Under the pieces are notes generated by a model, which was not told the origin of the DNA, searched no databases, and saw only the letters and a program-made list of their open reading frames with translations. A stretch of 64,000 nucleotides of DNA from Heterotrichella gracilis (taxonomy: Eukaryota; Sar; Xanthophyceae; Tribonematales; Xanthonemataceae), in contig JAULBX010029710.1 in assembly GCA_032358255.1 (NCBI GenBank), positions 124,001-188,000 of the forward strand, read 5' to 3'. The position numbers were made by a program, and so were the translations under genes. Shown in pieces: positions 45,261-58,300 of this stretch; position 1 is the first letter of the stretch, and every line of letters starts with the position of its first letter.

Positions 45261-47472
45261 ATGGAAACCCTGGCCTTGGACACCTGCATGGATGGTGAAA
45301 CAGCAGCCACACACAGCTTTCGTGACCCCAGGAACTTCTTGCAGTTCTTGCACTGTGTGTACCAAACACGGGAGCTCCAAGCAGCAGTTCTGAGCCACTC
45401 GACGCAAGAGTCCTTGGACACTTCAGCAACCCTGCCACTGGCGCTGCAACAAACAGGTACCAAGTCAAACCCCGAGGGGAATGGACAAACAAGCAGGAGA
45501 AAGTAGACATTTTCTTCAGGTTGTACAAAACTCCACTATTGCTGGCTTTCACAGTTTGTCACCTTGTTGCCCAGGGTTGCGCTGCCGGCAAGGAGTTGTT
45601 GAGAGTGAGGTGACTGACCACCTGCGGTGCGGTGATGGGGGTGAGGTGTACGAGTTGACTGACCAGGAGGCACAGGTGGCTGGCCTGGTTCTACAGGTAA
45701 ACATCCCTCTTCAGCTGGACTCACTATTTCAGCAATTGCAAGTGAGGACGCCGCGCACCCTGCTCTGACTTCCAAGTAGTCAGCCTGCTCTGTGTTGGTG
45801 CAGGATGTGGAGCGGCCCGATTTCCACTTTGCCCAGCCACCGTGCGATGCAGGGGCAGGCGTGTTGAGCACCTTGAGTAGCAGGATCTATGTGGGCGTAC
45901 CGCATGCAGCTCGGCTAAGCTTCCATAGCCTTGTACTGCTTGGCTCCTTTACCCAGGTCCGCAAGGAAAATCTTTGTGTATCCTTTCCTACTTGTAAGCA
46001 GGTGTTGTTTCCACCTTGACTGTCCATGCCAGCTTGCCCTCCTCACAGTGCTCCACATCCTCCCACAGGCCATGGCCGCTCGGCAAGCGTGCCTGGATAT
46101 ACTGATTGGTGTGTTGGACACCTCCAACTGCTTCACACTGCTGTTGGTGGCCATCAGCTGTGGCTGCCGGTCCTTGGAGCAGGCCTGCAGGAGGACTGCC
46201 AAGCTGCACTTCACACCGTCTGTGAATGAAGACCGGAATGGGTTCTGCTGCCTGTCAAGGGAACAGCTGCAAGGGCTCTTGCGGCCGGACGACTTACAGG
46301 CAAGCTGCCTCTGTTGTCAACCTCTTTACAATTCCAGTAGGGGACCTCATGTGCTTTTGATGCTTACTTGTGGCAGCCAGTGATACCATTGCGACTGAAG
46401 TGGTTTGTTGCACCGCAGGTGGACAGTGAGCTGGCTGTATTTGAGGCAGCTGCGGTGTGGGTGGAGGCGGATCGAGAGGAGCGATGGGGCGGCTTGGCAG
46501 ACTTGCTAGGTGGGTCAGTGTGGTAGCAACCCAATGGGCTTGAACTCCTGCAATCGCACCCAAATAGGACTCACTGAGGGCATGATCTGGTACCATATCT
46601 TCATGGGCATGTAAGGCATACTGAGGACATAGTTTGATATCATGTATCCATGCTCATGTGTAAGACTTCACGCATGAAACACCATGCGGCATGTAGGCAA
46701 TCTGACTAGCATGTGTGCGCCTCATTAGTGCACGAACACCCCTCCCCCATGCCTGCTGCATCACCAACCTGCGTCGCCTCCCCATGCAGCCAAGGGTGTG
46801 CGCCTGAGCCAGCTTGACCTCCCCTGCCTGGCCGCTATCGACATGCACCCCCTGGTGGCGGGGAGCAGCGCGGCATCCATGGTGGTGGCGCGGGCGTACG
46901 TCAACGCATGCCTCTGTGCAGAGCCCAATCAGCAGCCCCGGCGGCAGAGCAGTGGGTCCCCCACAAAGCCCTCGCCTGTGCATCATACCTGTGCCTCGGC
47001 GGCCTACCAGCTGTTCTGTTCAACTGAGCAGTGTGGGGCGCATGGCCCAGCAGACGGCGACAGTGGTGCAGAGGTTGGGCCACATGAGGGGGATGCTGAA
47101 ATGGTGGATGTGGACTTGTGGGTGGGGCAGGCCAACGGCAGCACAGGGGTGCCGCTGGGCGCCGGCGGCGGCGAGCCATCTACATCCGCGCATGGGGTTA
47201 GTGCACAGAAGCGCAAGGGGGGTGAGGCATTGGAGGGTATTGACTGCGGGAAGGGTGAATGCGGCAGCCCAGCCTGCGCCACCACCCCCCTCCGCCGTGC
47301 AGCCAAGGCAGCCAGGTGTGCGGACGAACTGGGGGTGGTTGGATGCAGCGGAGGTGTGAGCCTGTATGGGGAAGCAGCCAGCAGCGCCGGCAGGTTGTTT
47401 GAGAGGTTGAGCCAGGAGGAGATGCGGGACGAGGGTGAACAGGGGGCGGCACGGCGGCACCTGCTGTTTTAA
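45261..47472 (+). CDS. BTB/BACK (Kelch-like) domain protein
   Basis: Probable substrate adaptor of a cullin-3-type ubiquitin ligase, by family inference. Six exons close in phase to 491 residues: 45261-45456, 45575-45696, 45804-45956, 46069-46299, 46419-46509 and 46790-47472. The BACK domain is clear: CLDILIGVLDTSNCFTLLLV, AISCGCRSLEQACRRTA, FCCLSREQLQGLLRPDDLQV, DSELAVFEAAAVWVEAD. The region before it is where a BTB fold should be, but its usual motifs are weak. No Kelch repeats are present. Instead there is a long disordered tail (about 190 residues) with acidic and Ser/Gly-rich parts. The intron after 46299 begins with GCAAGC rather than GT, a GC-AG intron. The ATG chosen is the first in frame with good context. 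Confidence 0.72.
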
Positions 47473-48225
47473 GTGATGGGTGGTGGGAAACGAGGGAGGA
47501 GCGTGCAAGTGTATGTACATTAAATATTACAGTGCATGCTGAAGTAGGGCCTGTTCACGTGACAATTGTTCATTGTTTTTGGTGCTTTTCCAGAGCTCTG
47601 TTTTAGGTTTACATTGATATTCGTCAGACGGTAGCATCATTTTATCTTAAAAAGGTTTGAATTTGTAGGCTCAAACTGATGGTGATGGATTTTTTACTGT
47701 CACAAGGTGTACAAAATGAGAATGAACAGATGATATGAGACACACGTTTTGTATAAAATTGTTACACAACACCATTTCTTTTGCAAAAGATTGCCAAACC
47801 GAACCCCCGGCTTGAATACTGTAACACTCGGGTATAACTCACATCAAAACAAAAAAATGCTTGTCAACATTGTTCAACACTGGAACAGGCTTGTCACCAA
47901 ATTGAATTGCCTCCATTTGGGTCATTGATAAACTAATCAATATGGTTAATTCCGGAACATATTATGCTTGTGACAGCGTTGCATGCATGTGCACATAGCT
48001 CCTAATAGATCCTAATATAGTATACTGTGCTGGGTGGCACTGCCAGGCAGCCCATAACATATTAATTGAAATTGCAGTGCTGATTGTGTACGGCTAGCCT
48101 AAGCTAGCCTTCAGAAGAGTCTTCAAGAAGGCTAGCCGTACACAAGAGTCATTATTTGCTGTCCATAGCGCTGAATGCCGGGCCGGTGTAAAGGAATCAT
48201 AATCATCGATGGTATGCCGTGGCAC
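47473..48225. other. AT-rich convergent intergenic region with a hairpin
   Basis: This lies between the 3' ends of the BACK-domain gene (+) and the GST gene (-), and is among the most AT-rich stretches of the window. A TGTAA occurs near 47820. A 16-base stem (TTGTGTACGGCTAGCC / GGCTAGCCGTACACAA, 48084-48145) lies about 80 bases from the GST stop; its loop contains a further AAGCTAGCCTT copy. Confidence 0.55.
48084..48145. repeat. Inverted repeat with GGCTAGCC core
   Basis: Perfect 16-base arms enclose a 30-base loop that itself contains another GCTAGCC copy. It could be a short foldback element or a 3'-end structure for either convergent gene. Confidence 0.8.
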
Positions 48226-49874
48226 TCAGTACTTGCCCCGCAGCTTTGCCCACTTTGCCTTGAGCAGCGCCGGCACAATCCACCTGGCTGCCGTCAGCCC
48301 ACTGCTGGCGGGGCCAAAGGCTGCCTTGAAGCTGGGCCTCCCCTTCACCCTCTCATAGTACTCCCCCACCTTAGGCCGGGGTGCAACATACAGATCCCCC
48401 TTCTTGGTCATGTCGACCACGCGGTACAGGATGGGCGTGAACATGGCATCTGCGGCCGAGTACTTTGGCCCAGCCAGGAATGCGGTGAGTGCCAGCTGGC
48501 GCTCCGCCTTGTCCAGGATCTCCACGAGCTGCCGCTGGTTGGCCTGCACCACGTGCGGGTTGCCACCATCCTCGCCTGCGTGCAGGAGGCACACGTAGGT
48601 GAGATACAGGGTGGCCAGCACAATGTTGATGGTTTAGGGATTTCAGGATTGACAGTGGACGGTGGTAGCACATTCCTGGTAGGCACACTCTTGAGACAGG
48701 CTGTTTTGGTAAGTCGCTATGACATGCAGCAGAGCCAGCGGCAGGCATAATAGGCGGGAGGGGCAGCAGAGCCACAGCAACTCCCCAATGCTGACGTGCA
48801 CAGGTGTACGGCACATGGGAAACCGTCCTGCCATGCACCTTGGAGCATAACAACTATGGCGATGCCACGGTGTAGGAAGAGCACACACCGTATGCATCCC
48901 GCTGTCCGCACACCACCAGGCACACCCATTTGCACCACTACCAACTCCACCCTCGGATTTGTCGCACCACTGCTAGACAGGTTTTTCCTCATATAGTCCA
49001 CGCTGGGCTGACCAATGCATACCTGACTTCAGCATGGCCGCAATCTTCTTGTCGTACACCTCCCGCAGGTCGGTTTCAGTCTCTGCATACTTGCGCGCCA
49101 CGCTGATCTTGAAGGCAGTCAAATCCCCAAGCAGCTTGGCCGTGCCGGGATCCCCGTTGGCTGCTGCGTACAGGTTCCCGTCCCAGGCATCCAGCTCCTC
49201 GATCCACTCCTTGACCAGTGCCCGGTCAACCTCGGACCCTCCCAAGGGTTCACCGATGGAGTCGGCGTACTCGACGATCTTGGCGGACTCGGTGATGAGG
49301 CTTGATTTGCCTGATGTGGGGAGGGTATGGTGAAGATAAAGACGGAGGGCAAGCGCTTATGAAAGGAGTGGTACAGAGGTTCTCACGGTAGATTTTTAAG
49401 GCAGCAACACATGTGTTAAAAAGTGTCTGCGGCCGCAGGTGGCTCCGCTCAGCAGACAGGGTGCATGCATACACGCGCAGTGCCACATAGCTGCACATGA
49501 GGAGCAGCCTCGTCAACGCTTGGTGCCCCACTGCTTGAACCCAACAACCATTTTGACTTTCAACATGCCCAGCAGGGGATCCCTCCTCCCACCATCCCCC
49601 CGCCCCAAGATGTCCCCCCTCCTCCCCCCTCCCCACCACCACACACACACACACACACACACGCGCGCGCACCGTCGTTGCTTGTGATCTGCAGCGTGGG
49701 CACTGTGCCGGATGGGTTGGTGCGCAGGTAGGCGGGTGCCAGGCTGTTGCCATTGAACAGGTCAACAGCCTGCTCCCGGTACTTGAGGCCCTTCTCCTCG
49801 AGGGCAAGCTTTGCCTTCTGGGGGTTGAAGGCTAGGGGGTAGGTGTACAGGAGGAGCGCGGGGTGGGCCGCCAT
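48226..49874 (-). CDS. TCHQD-class glutathione S-transferase-like protein
   Basis: Soluble GST-fold protein. Three exons (49673-49874, 49023-49310, 48226-48575) close in phase to 279 residues. The N-terminal thioredoxin-like domain starts ALLLYTYPLAFNPQKAKLAL and has the cis-Pro motif TNPSGTVPTLQI and the glutathione-site ESAKIVEYA. The C-terminal helical domain has QANQRQLVEILDKAERQL, FLAGPKYSAADAMFTPILYR and a terminal KLRGKY, which match the plant TCHQD class in order and length. In that class the active-site Ser follows HPY (HPYSxxSQ). The aligned position here reads YPLAFNPQK, so the Ser appears replaced by Ala. It may have lost conjugation activity or use another residue. The start ATG directly precedes the conserved domain. 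Confidence 0.88.
49641..49670. repeat. AC/GC dinucleotide microsatellite at GST donor
   Basis: An (AC)n run followed by (GC)n lies immediately inside intron 1 of the GST gene, so the donor on the minus strand reads GTGCGCGCGCG followed by alternating GT. The sequence is prone to length change and Z-DNA formation. Confidence 0.9.
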
Positions 49875-51021
49875 GGTGTTGGGCGTGTGGGGGGCCTGCG
49901 GGGGTGGAGGGGTTGTGCGTGACTAGGAGCTGGCAGGTGTGATCTAGGGGGTTGTGTGTGACTGGGAGCTGGCAGGTGTGATCTTGGCTAGATAGCACTG
50001 TGTATTAGGAGGGGAAGGTGCACAGTAGGGTTGTGTATGGTTGTTCGTAACAGGTGTGTGTTGTGCAGAGAGGTTCTTCCTGAACACTAGGCTGCAATGC
50101 CTGACCGTGGTGCAAAGTGGGGTGCAACGCGCCTGGCAAACTGTGACATTTTTTGTTGGTAAATAGAGTGAATTTCGGTGGTGACAAGAGCAGCCAGATC
50201 AGCGAAGGAAATCCCATCACATTTCCACGCATGCATGCATGCATCAGCGCAGCAAGAGTTAGCGTGCACTAAGCGTGCACGCACTGCCAGCTGCGGTGTC
50301 CAGGCGCTTGCTGCACACCTGCTCGCCAGAAACTTCTCCAAGGTCAAGGCGGAGGTGCACTGCTTCACACGATCGGAGTGTTTTGTCAGTGTTGCCTGCA
50401 GTGATGTCTACTGTTGTGCTCAAAGACACGATGGTTACCAAGACGAGAAAGGTTTGGTGAGACGACGAAACACAAGCGTTTTAACAATGGCTGCTGCGTG
50501 TTACAATGTTGAGCTATGCAGTCTCGCGGTGGCCACGCAAGTTGGTGGGCAAGATGTGAGTACAGCTGCGCGGCAGCTTCTTTAATAACGATGTGCAACA
50601 CCCTTAGCCAAGCATCCCACCAACAGGCCAACACCCTTGGCCAAACCATCTGCTGGATATGAGTACAAGAGGTGGGTGGACTGGGCGAGAAATGCGCTTA
50701 CCAATAGTTCGTCTTACAGCAAAGCACAGGCACGACCCATGAGTCAAGGTAAAGGTTAACTGGCAGCCAAGGTGCTGACTTTGTCTGTGAGATCACAAAA
50801 GTGCGCTGGTGTTCACCTGTAACCCCTCAGGTGATGGGTGAGGCAAGGAATGCACCACTGGTATACTGTGACAGTGCTGCGCCTAGAGGTGCTGCCACAG
50901 GGCGATTGCCCACTGCAGTGCTGCGGCTCCTTGAGGTATAAGCTTCCAACCTCAAGGAGGTCCAGCTGATGGGTTGCCCAGAGTGGCGCCCATCACACCC
51001 CGACCCCTGCCATGTGCGCTC
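49875..51021. other. Intergenic region with tandem repeat and possible small spliced plus-strand gene
   Basis: A ~38-base unit (GTGTGACTGGGAGCTGGCAG followed by GTGTGATCT) occurs twice at about 49914-49985. On the plus strand three short stretches look coding: 50485-50555 (MAAACYNVELCSLAVATQVG), ~50632-50747 (GYEYKRWVDWARNALTNSSS) and 50831-50941 (MGEARNAPLVYCDSAAPRGA), each bounded by plausible GT or AG sites. Exons one and three join in phase, but the middle one does not join cleanly. I recognise no family and do not call a gene. Confidence 0.3.
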
Positions 51022-53619
51022 TCAGTAGGGCCTGACCCGTATGATGGGCCGCCTGAGCCGCTCCACCAGTGCATCCACCGCCGCGGTGGTGAGCACCACA
51101 TCGTCACGCTGGAGCAGGCTGTACACGTTCAGCCCAATCTGTGGCACGATAGTCACGTTCACCAGGTTGCCGCCGGCGCGGCGCAGGAGTTCCCTGCAAA
51201 GAATGGGGGATGAGGAAGGGTTGAGATCAGGGTTTTGAAGGGGTTCTGTCAAAATCGGCACAGCAGCCGGGTTTGGCAGAATGGGGTGACGGGTCCAGCT
51301 TTGAAAAGGGCAACACAGCCACAGTGGATAGTGTAATGCTGGATCAATGCTCAAGGCAAGCACTGTGAGGAAACTCTGCTGGAAATTTCAAGAATTACCC
51401 TAGTATAACAGCGGACTGTGGCATGCACAGCTCCACCAGATGGTGGCATGCACAGCTCCACCCTTGGAGAGCTCGAATACCCAGAGGTAAGGAGCCACGC
51501 CACCCCCCAGGCTCACAGTATGCATCATGGCATAGATAGCAAAATATTTAATTCACAACGGCGGCAGCGCTGAAGCCATCCCCGGGGTTCTTCTCACCCA
51601 GGTCAAAATCATGGCATGCAAGTCCTGCCTATAATTGCCACTTACCCCTCCTCGGACTCCTTCTCCACGTCGACCAGCAGCACGGAGCGCCGGCGATCGG
51701 AGGGGAGCAGCTCAGATAGGTGCTCATCAAGGATTTTCTGAAGGGGGGGTTTCCTGGGTCAGCTCATGTCACATAAATGAAGCACACGAAGGCAGGCGTG
51801 CATGCCGCACTGCACCACGCTAGCAGTGTACGCGCTCGTGGCCTCGCGATGGGGAAAGCAATTACGTTTAGCAGGTGTCTACTGGTGCAACAACATGCTC
51901 AAATTACTTGTATTACTGTCATTGTCAGCACCAGAACAGCCACATAACAGGCATGACTGCACTGCAAGATGCCGCCAACATTGCCCAGATCGTACCGTCT
52001 TCCCCTCCTCCACCGCCAGTGAGTCCAGGATGATGAGCCGACCCTCCGCACGCCGAGCCTGCGCAGGCGGATAAGCAAATGGTCAGAGCAAAGCGCACAT
52101 GGTGCTTAGCGTGCCTCAGCGCACGCCTCTCCTGCACTGCATGCTTGTGTGCAGGAGAGGAGGGGAGGGTGCAGGGCGAAGAACAACAGTGGATTACAAC
52201 AAAAATGAGCTTTACCAGTAAAAGTCCGCCAGTGCGACTAGTTGCCACCATACATGTCCACAGCCATGTTCCGCCATATCTGTATCCTTAGTGCCTGATA
52301 ACCCAAAAGGGACCTTGACAGCCCAGCCTCCATCGCTCCCTCCCTCGGTTGATATTTGCCTACATCCTTCTACCCTTCTCACATGACCCATGCAGACCCT
52401 GTGCGCTGTGCCATGCCACCCAAGCACATCCATAGCCATGCCCAACCCTAGCCAAGGGTGTTACCACTCACCGACAGCGCCACCTTGAGCCCCAACCGCC
52501 GCACTTTCTTGGGCAGCGCGTGCGCGTGCGAGCGCACCACCGGACCATGGGACACACCACCACCCCGCCACTGCACACACATTCACACACGGGTTACACT
52601 CACCACACTCAATGGCAAATGGAAGCTACATGGGCCGCAACACTTGCACGCAACAAGAGTTGCGCACGCTATTGGTTGTGCGTATCAAGGAGTTGATGCA
52701 AGTGCCAGGTGTGCCAATGACTGCCCTGTGGGACCCTAGGCTAGGGAATTGCAGACGTACGTGTGGGGCGCGGGTGGTCCCCGCTCGTGCGCGCCCCGTC
52801 CCCTTCTGCGGCCACGGCTTCCTTCCTCCTCCCCTGACCTCTGACCTGGTCTTGGTCTTGTGTGTGCCCTGTTGGCGCTTGGCGAGCTGCCAGCGCACGA
52901 CCCGCTGCAGGATGTCGCGCCGCAGCGGTTGGCCAAAGATATCTGCTCCCAGCACATACTCGCCAACCTGCCAGGGAATAACTGTCTTTACGGCCTTGTC
53001 CCTTGGACACTCCACAACCAAGATTGCGAGGATGAGGATGGGCGAGTGTGAGGATGCACCGACAACAGGGTTAAGGTGTGTGTGACATACTGCACAATGG
53101 CGGTAGGATGCCACAAGGTGGGGGCAGCTACCTGTTCTCTCTGGAAGTTGAGTATGGGCACTGTGATGTCTTCAGGAACACCTGCAACCAAGAGCACGGT
53201 ACTGGTACTCGCATCCATAATGCCACAACACGAACCCAGTTGAACGATGTAGATTTTGAACATTTGCGAAGGTATAAGTTGTATTGGTCATACCTTGGTA
53301 TATATCCTCTGCAGGGGCCTGTTTTGCTGCCTGTGCATGAGCTAGGGCTTGCTGCACTGCGTGAAGGGACGTGCCACTGGACCGATGCCATTGCTGCACC
53401 ACTGCACACGTTGCCTGCCTGGCGATGATGGAGATCTGCGAACGGTCTAGTTAGGAGGCTATCCGTTGCATACCGACGGGGGTCAGAGTGCATGCATGAT
53501 GGCACAGACAATCCACCAATGCACTCATCTCCGAAGAACAGGAGCACAAAACACACCTGCTCGTGTGTATGTGCTGATATTAAGAGCCTGGTCCCTCTCC
53601 TTAACAGCTGCAGGGCCAT
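51022..53619 (-). CDS. Mitochondrial large-subunit ribosomal protein uL4 (uL4m)
   Basis: Component of the organellar large ribosomal subunit that lines the exit tunnel. Eight exons close in phase to 295 residues: 53557-53619, 53294-53435, 53132-53181, 52761-52967, 52472-52570, 51996-52058, 51646-51737 and 51022-51193. The N-terminus ([20 protein letters not shown]) is Arg-rich without acids, as in mitochondrial presequences. The uL4 core is unmistakable: [70 protein letters not shown] and [20 protein letters not shown]. The [11 protein letters not shown] wording is that of mitochondrial rather than plastid uL4, so mitochondrial location is preferred. A 20-base direct repeat (GGCATGCACAGCTCCACC) occurs twice in the intron near 51418-51462. 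Confidence 0.94.
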
Positions 53620-55350
53620 GGTGGCCACTTCTAGAGGTTGCTGCCAAGGCCTTTACGCATGCATTACAGCCGAACGTGCCAGCGGCTGTCACCGAGCAAA
53701 CGTGAATACAGCACGATAAAGTTGGTCAGATACCACAACGGCTTTCACGGTTGCTATAAAACTGGCCCAGGTTAAGCAGCAGGGTATCTACGTTGCTGCA
53801 AGTCGAGCTTAGCTAGGATTGCATGCACATAGGCGATACTGCCATATGCTGGAACGGCTGAACAACTGGCTCAGAAAGGTGACGCTATACGTACAACCCA
53901 AATACCAGCCAAATATACTGCCCTGAACTGCCCTGTCGCTAGCTTTTATCTGTGCCAACTAAACTTGGGCTGTGGCCGCCCTGACAGGCTCAGTGGAAGT
54001 GGGGCACTTGCACTATTTTTAAATGGGTCAACGTTTGAAGGGCAAAAATAACCGTTAGCAAGCCTTGGCAAGCCTTTCTTACTGTGCATACTCCGGATAG
54101 CTCTTCAAGTTGCTGTTGCAACACCATTACGTGCGGTGTAGACTCCAGTACCGCAGAAGTGTGACACCTGACTTAACTGTTGGCGTTGTGTTTGCCTTGC
54201 ATGCTCATATGCGGCATATGATATGCCACTCAGTGGCGGACGTCCAACTCGGAGGCCGCCTGTTAATCAAGTAACTCAATATAGCCACTGTTAATTACAG
54301 CGTCAGGTTACGACTTTTGCTAAGCTGACCTCAGGAAACTACTCCTGACCATGTACCTACAAAGCTGAGGTGCTCCTGGGCAAGGCCGGTAGCACATGAA
54401 CCCCTGAAATAGTGTAACCCTGTGTCAAGAAAGCCAACTCGGACCCTAGCTGGCTGCTGAACTGGACGAGGGCGCGGTTATTTATAAAATGTACCAGGAT
54501 TTTTGAAAGGTTGGCTGAACAATTTGGAACTTTCAAGTAGGGGTCCACGCCACTACTTTTTTGCAAAAGGAAATAAGTAGTGCAACGCCACAAAGTGAAC
54601 CACACTGCCCAGCTGGTTGTGCAGCAAACATCAGCGCCCACGTGGCTGGCAGCGTTACCCCGCAATGCTAAAACACACCAATCAATACCAGAGCGCGCAA
54701 GTCACCAAGGGACTGCAAAATTCCTAGTCGCCAAGACAGGCGACACAACCAGTTCTTAGTCATGATACACCAGCAACAAGCTGGCCAAAATGCATAAAAA
54801 CGGTTCAAACAAAAGGAAAATAAACACACCACCTGCAATTCCAAGCCAACACTGCTGGTGGCTACTAAGTTCATAACACACACTGCCAAATATACGTGCC
54901 TGCCACATCGATCATGCACCCAGCCACTCAACCTGCGCTTGCACCGCAGGTACAATAAAACATAATCTCACAGATCAATGCACAAGGGCAAACCCGCGAG
55001 GATAAAATCGTTGGAAGCCATTGGCATCTCTGCAGCAATGCCACAGCACAGTGTACACCACACGCGATCACATTTGCCCTACAGGCCACCTGCTAAAACA
55101 TTAGGCCGGGTAGATACGCGTGTCCTCTCTGTCTCTGCACCTTGATGGGGAAAAACTGCTGGCTAGTATTGACCATCCCGATACAATGTAGTGTACAACA
55201 AGCACCCTGCTGCGTAAAAGAAAAAAGATATCATGCCCTTGTGCATCCTCCCTCAAATCCATGCCTGCCTACTGATCCCGGTGCGACATCCCCCCTCAAT
55301 TCCCGTCACAATCGTATGTGTCGCACCAGCACCCATCGCGAGGGCAACTG
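53620..55350. other. Intergenic region, uL4m promoter and CXC-gene 3' flank
   Basis: The region is 1.7 kb and AT-richer than the coding DNA. It should contain the uL4m promoter at its left end and the 3' UTR of the CXC gene at its right. A short CACTACTT/AAGTAGTG hairpin occurs near 54550-54582. Frames here are short, lack splice partners and match nothing I know. Confidence 0.5.
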
Positions 55351-58300
55351 CTAGCCGTTCGTGGTGAGCTCCGCAGCCACTGCCCGCGTGAAGCGCTTCT
55401 TGGGCGTGAGGTGCTTGGTGGGCGTGCTCTTGATGACCGCGTGCAGGCGGGCGGGGTTCTGGGGCTCCTCGTCTGATGCATCGGAGAGAGAGTAGGTGCC
55501 ATGCGGGCCGGCCTCCCGTGCGCTGTCTAGGTCCATGGCAGATGCGATGCGGGTGGGTGCACCTGCGGAGGTTGGAGATTACGATTAGGGTTTAGGGTTT
55601 AGGCATAGGGTTTATAAGATATGCGGATGGGTGCACCTGCAGGGCTTCACAAGGAACCCATCATGCTTGTTGTTGATGTGGGGTATGACATGGGCAGCGT
55701 TTGGTGTTCAAGGGTTTCACAAGGAACAATCTGATTGCTGATCTAGCTATACCGCCGGAATGCTTGTAATATATATACAAGGGACAAGGTGTTGGTGCAA
55801 GTATAGGTGGGTGCCACGCACCATTGACAGCATGTGACGGCATGCCCTTGCCATGCGTGTCCTCCACGTCTGCCCTGTGCGCTTCACCCTTCTGACTGTC
55901 CCCTGCAGGCTGCAAGGGGGCGGTCGAGGCGGGCGATGTGTCCTGTGAACAGCACAACACATGATCAGCGGCGGTTCATGACCCGTAAATCCCTTTATTC
56001 AACCCCACACAACCCCTCATTGCCATGTATTCCTTTTCACTCCATTCATGCAATCAAACAGCCCATAGACAATTACTTATGTGCGCCCAATGCTGTGACC
56101 AGGCCTGGCATGACATGGCATCTGGGAGTAGGGGGTGCAGTGATTTTAGACGCCTGCATCCATGCATTTGAACAGCGCCATGCTGCCCCAGGCTGGCGTG
56201 ACATGGTAGCTGGGAGTAGGTAGTGCGGTGTGTTTGCGCACCATTGCCACGCGCGCCCCCTGCCCCTCCTGGTTTGCGTTGCTAAGCAGCACCAGCGCCT
56301 GCTGCCCATTAGCACCGCTGGTCAGGCCCAGCTGCAGCTGACCGTTGGGGCCCTGGCCGATAACCCAGGGGAGCATCACCTGGCAGGGGAGGAACACACA
56401 TGGTCAGCACATGGCGGCCGGCTCTTTGCCTCTCACGTAGAGCGGCGGGCTTTTCATAATTATTGCAATTTTATGTTATAGCTGCGGGCATATCATCCAA
56501 TGCGCGAGGGCACACCAGCGGGAACATGTTTGTGCGAGCTTGTACCGAAGGAACCGACTTCGCGCGCTGTTGATCCAAGGGAATAGGTTGTGGCGGCGCA
56601 CCTGCTGCTTGCCACCTGTCGCTCCGCCAGGCTGGCCGCTGGCAGCGCCTGTGGTCCCATTGGGCACAAGGGGCAGCAGGTAGACTGACGTGCCATGGGC
56701 TCCTTGCACTGAGGGCAGCAGCGAGGTCAGCGCCTGTGCATTGATAGGGGAGGAGGCAGCCACCCCATTGGCCCCATTGGCCACTGGCGGACCCGCCTTG
56801 AGCGGCGCATCCTGGAGCTGCCCTTTCCCTTGCGCTGCCTCCATTGCAGGGCTACCGAACGCCGCCAGCGGGTTGGCTGCCATGGCTGGAGAGGTTGAAG
56901 TGCCTGTGCGGGGGGCAGTGCTCTCCACCTGCAAGTGCAAGCCCAATCTCAGCAAATATGTGGTCCATTAATTCCTTTTACCCAGGAATGCCTGCTCAAA
57001 ATTCCACACAAGCAGCACAAGCCAAGAGGATGGGTTTGCTGCTGCCATGCACTGTGACCAAGATTGATGAACATACCGTGGGCGTTGGCGGCTTGGCGGC
57101 GGGCGGCAGAGTGGTGTCGGTGAGAGGCGCGATGTCCAGCGCAAAGGAGGGCTCCCGGCCAATGGACAGGCGCCTGTGCGGTGGGGTGCCGTGTGTGGGC
57201 GTAGACCCCATCACCAGGCCACCGGGGCTAGCCAGAGTGAATGCATCGCTCTCCAGGGTGCGCTTGGGGGAGGTGGGTTGCAGCAGCGGGAGGGAGGAGG
57301 GGAGGGGGAGCGGGTGGGTGGTGGCGGGTGGTGCCAGGTTGCCCGACCCTGCCCTGGGCAGGCCCATGCTGGGCTGGGAGACCACTGGAAGCCTGTGGAT
57401 GGGGGGCAAATGAGGGGTTGAGTACCCGAGTAGTTACTTTCTGTCACAGCAGAGTCTGGACCCAGGATGAAGGATCGATCATGCAAGTAGTTGAAGTGGG
57501 GTCCTGGCGTGGCATGCAACAGCACTGCCAGCAAATGCATGAAAGTACACAGCGCCAAGCTGAAATGAAGTGTGATGCCAGTGCACGTACTTGGAGGCCA
57601 GGTCCTTGCCAGCTGCCTCTGCCACTACGCGCACTGCTGCTGCCCCGGCCTGCTTGGCGGGACCCGGTGCCGGTGGGTCTGGCGGGTGCGGCGCTTGGTT
57701 GTGGCAGGAGGAGCACTTGCAGGCCTCCCCGCAGGGCACGCCCGCCTGGAAGCACTCGCAGTACTTCTTCTGGCAGTGCGACTTTTTGCAGTTGCAGCCA
57801 CGGCGGTGGGTTGCCAGCGTGGCCACGTCCGCCACAATCTTCTTGTCAAAGGCATGCGGGTCACGCTGGATGACTGAGTCGCGCGCCTGCTGCACCAGCC
57901 CCCTGCACAGGCACACGCGCCCCTGAGCTTCCCATGCAGGTGGAGACCCACTCACAGGACGGCAGGCCTGCACATGCCATCTGCCACGCCATATGCAATT
58001 ATTTTTGCAAAGCGTGTGTGCTGTGGTGAGGGCAGTGCAGATGGCTCGCCATGGATGCATGTGAAATAAAATCATGGTGTGCCAAGGACAGGTACGTACT
58101 TGCTCTCCGGGGTGTTGGCACAGCCCACGCATGCGCAGTCTGTGCAGAAGGCCCCGGCGGCAAAGCAGTCGCAGTACAGCTTGAGGCACTTCGACTTCTT
58201 GCAGTTGCAGCGCTTGGCGGTGCCGGTGCTCTGTCGGCGCTCGTCCTTGTCACCACCGCCCATCAGCGCAAGCAGGGAGGACTGGTTGGAGTGCCCTGCG

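Noticed and set aside
53620-55350. Possible gene in the 1.7 kb spacer left of the CXC gene
   Set aside because: Frames of up to about 100 codons exist, but they lack splice partners, motifs or GC bias like the neighbouring exons.
55661-56223. Plus-strand frames opposite the CXC gene
   Set aside because: Antisense to phase-consistent exons 9 and 10 of the CXC gene; no family similarity.
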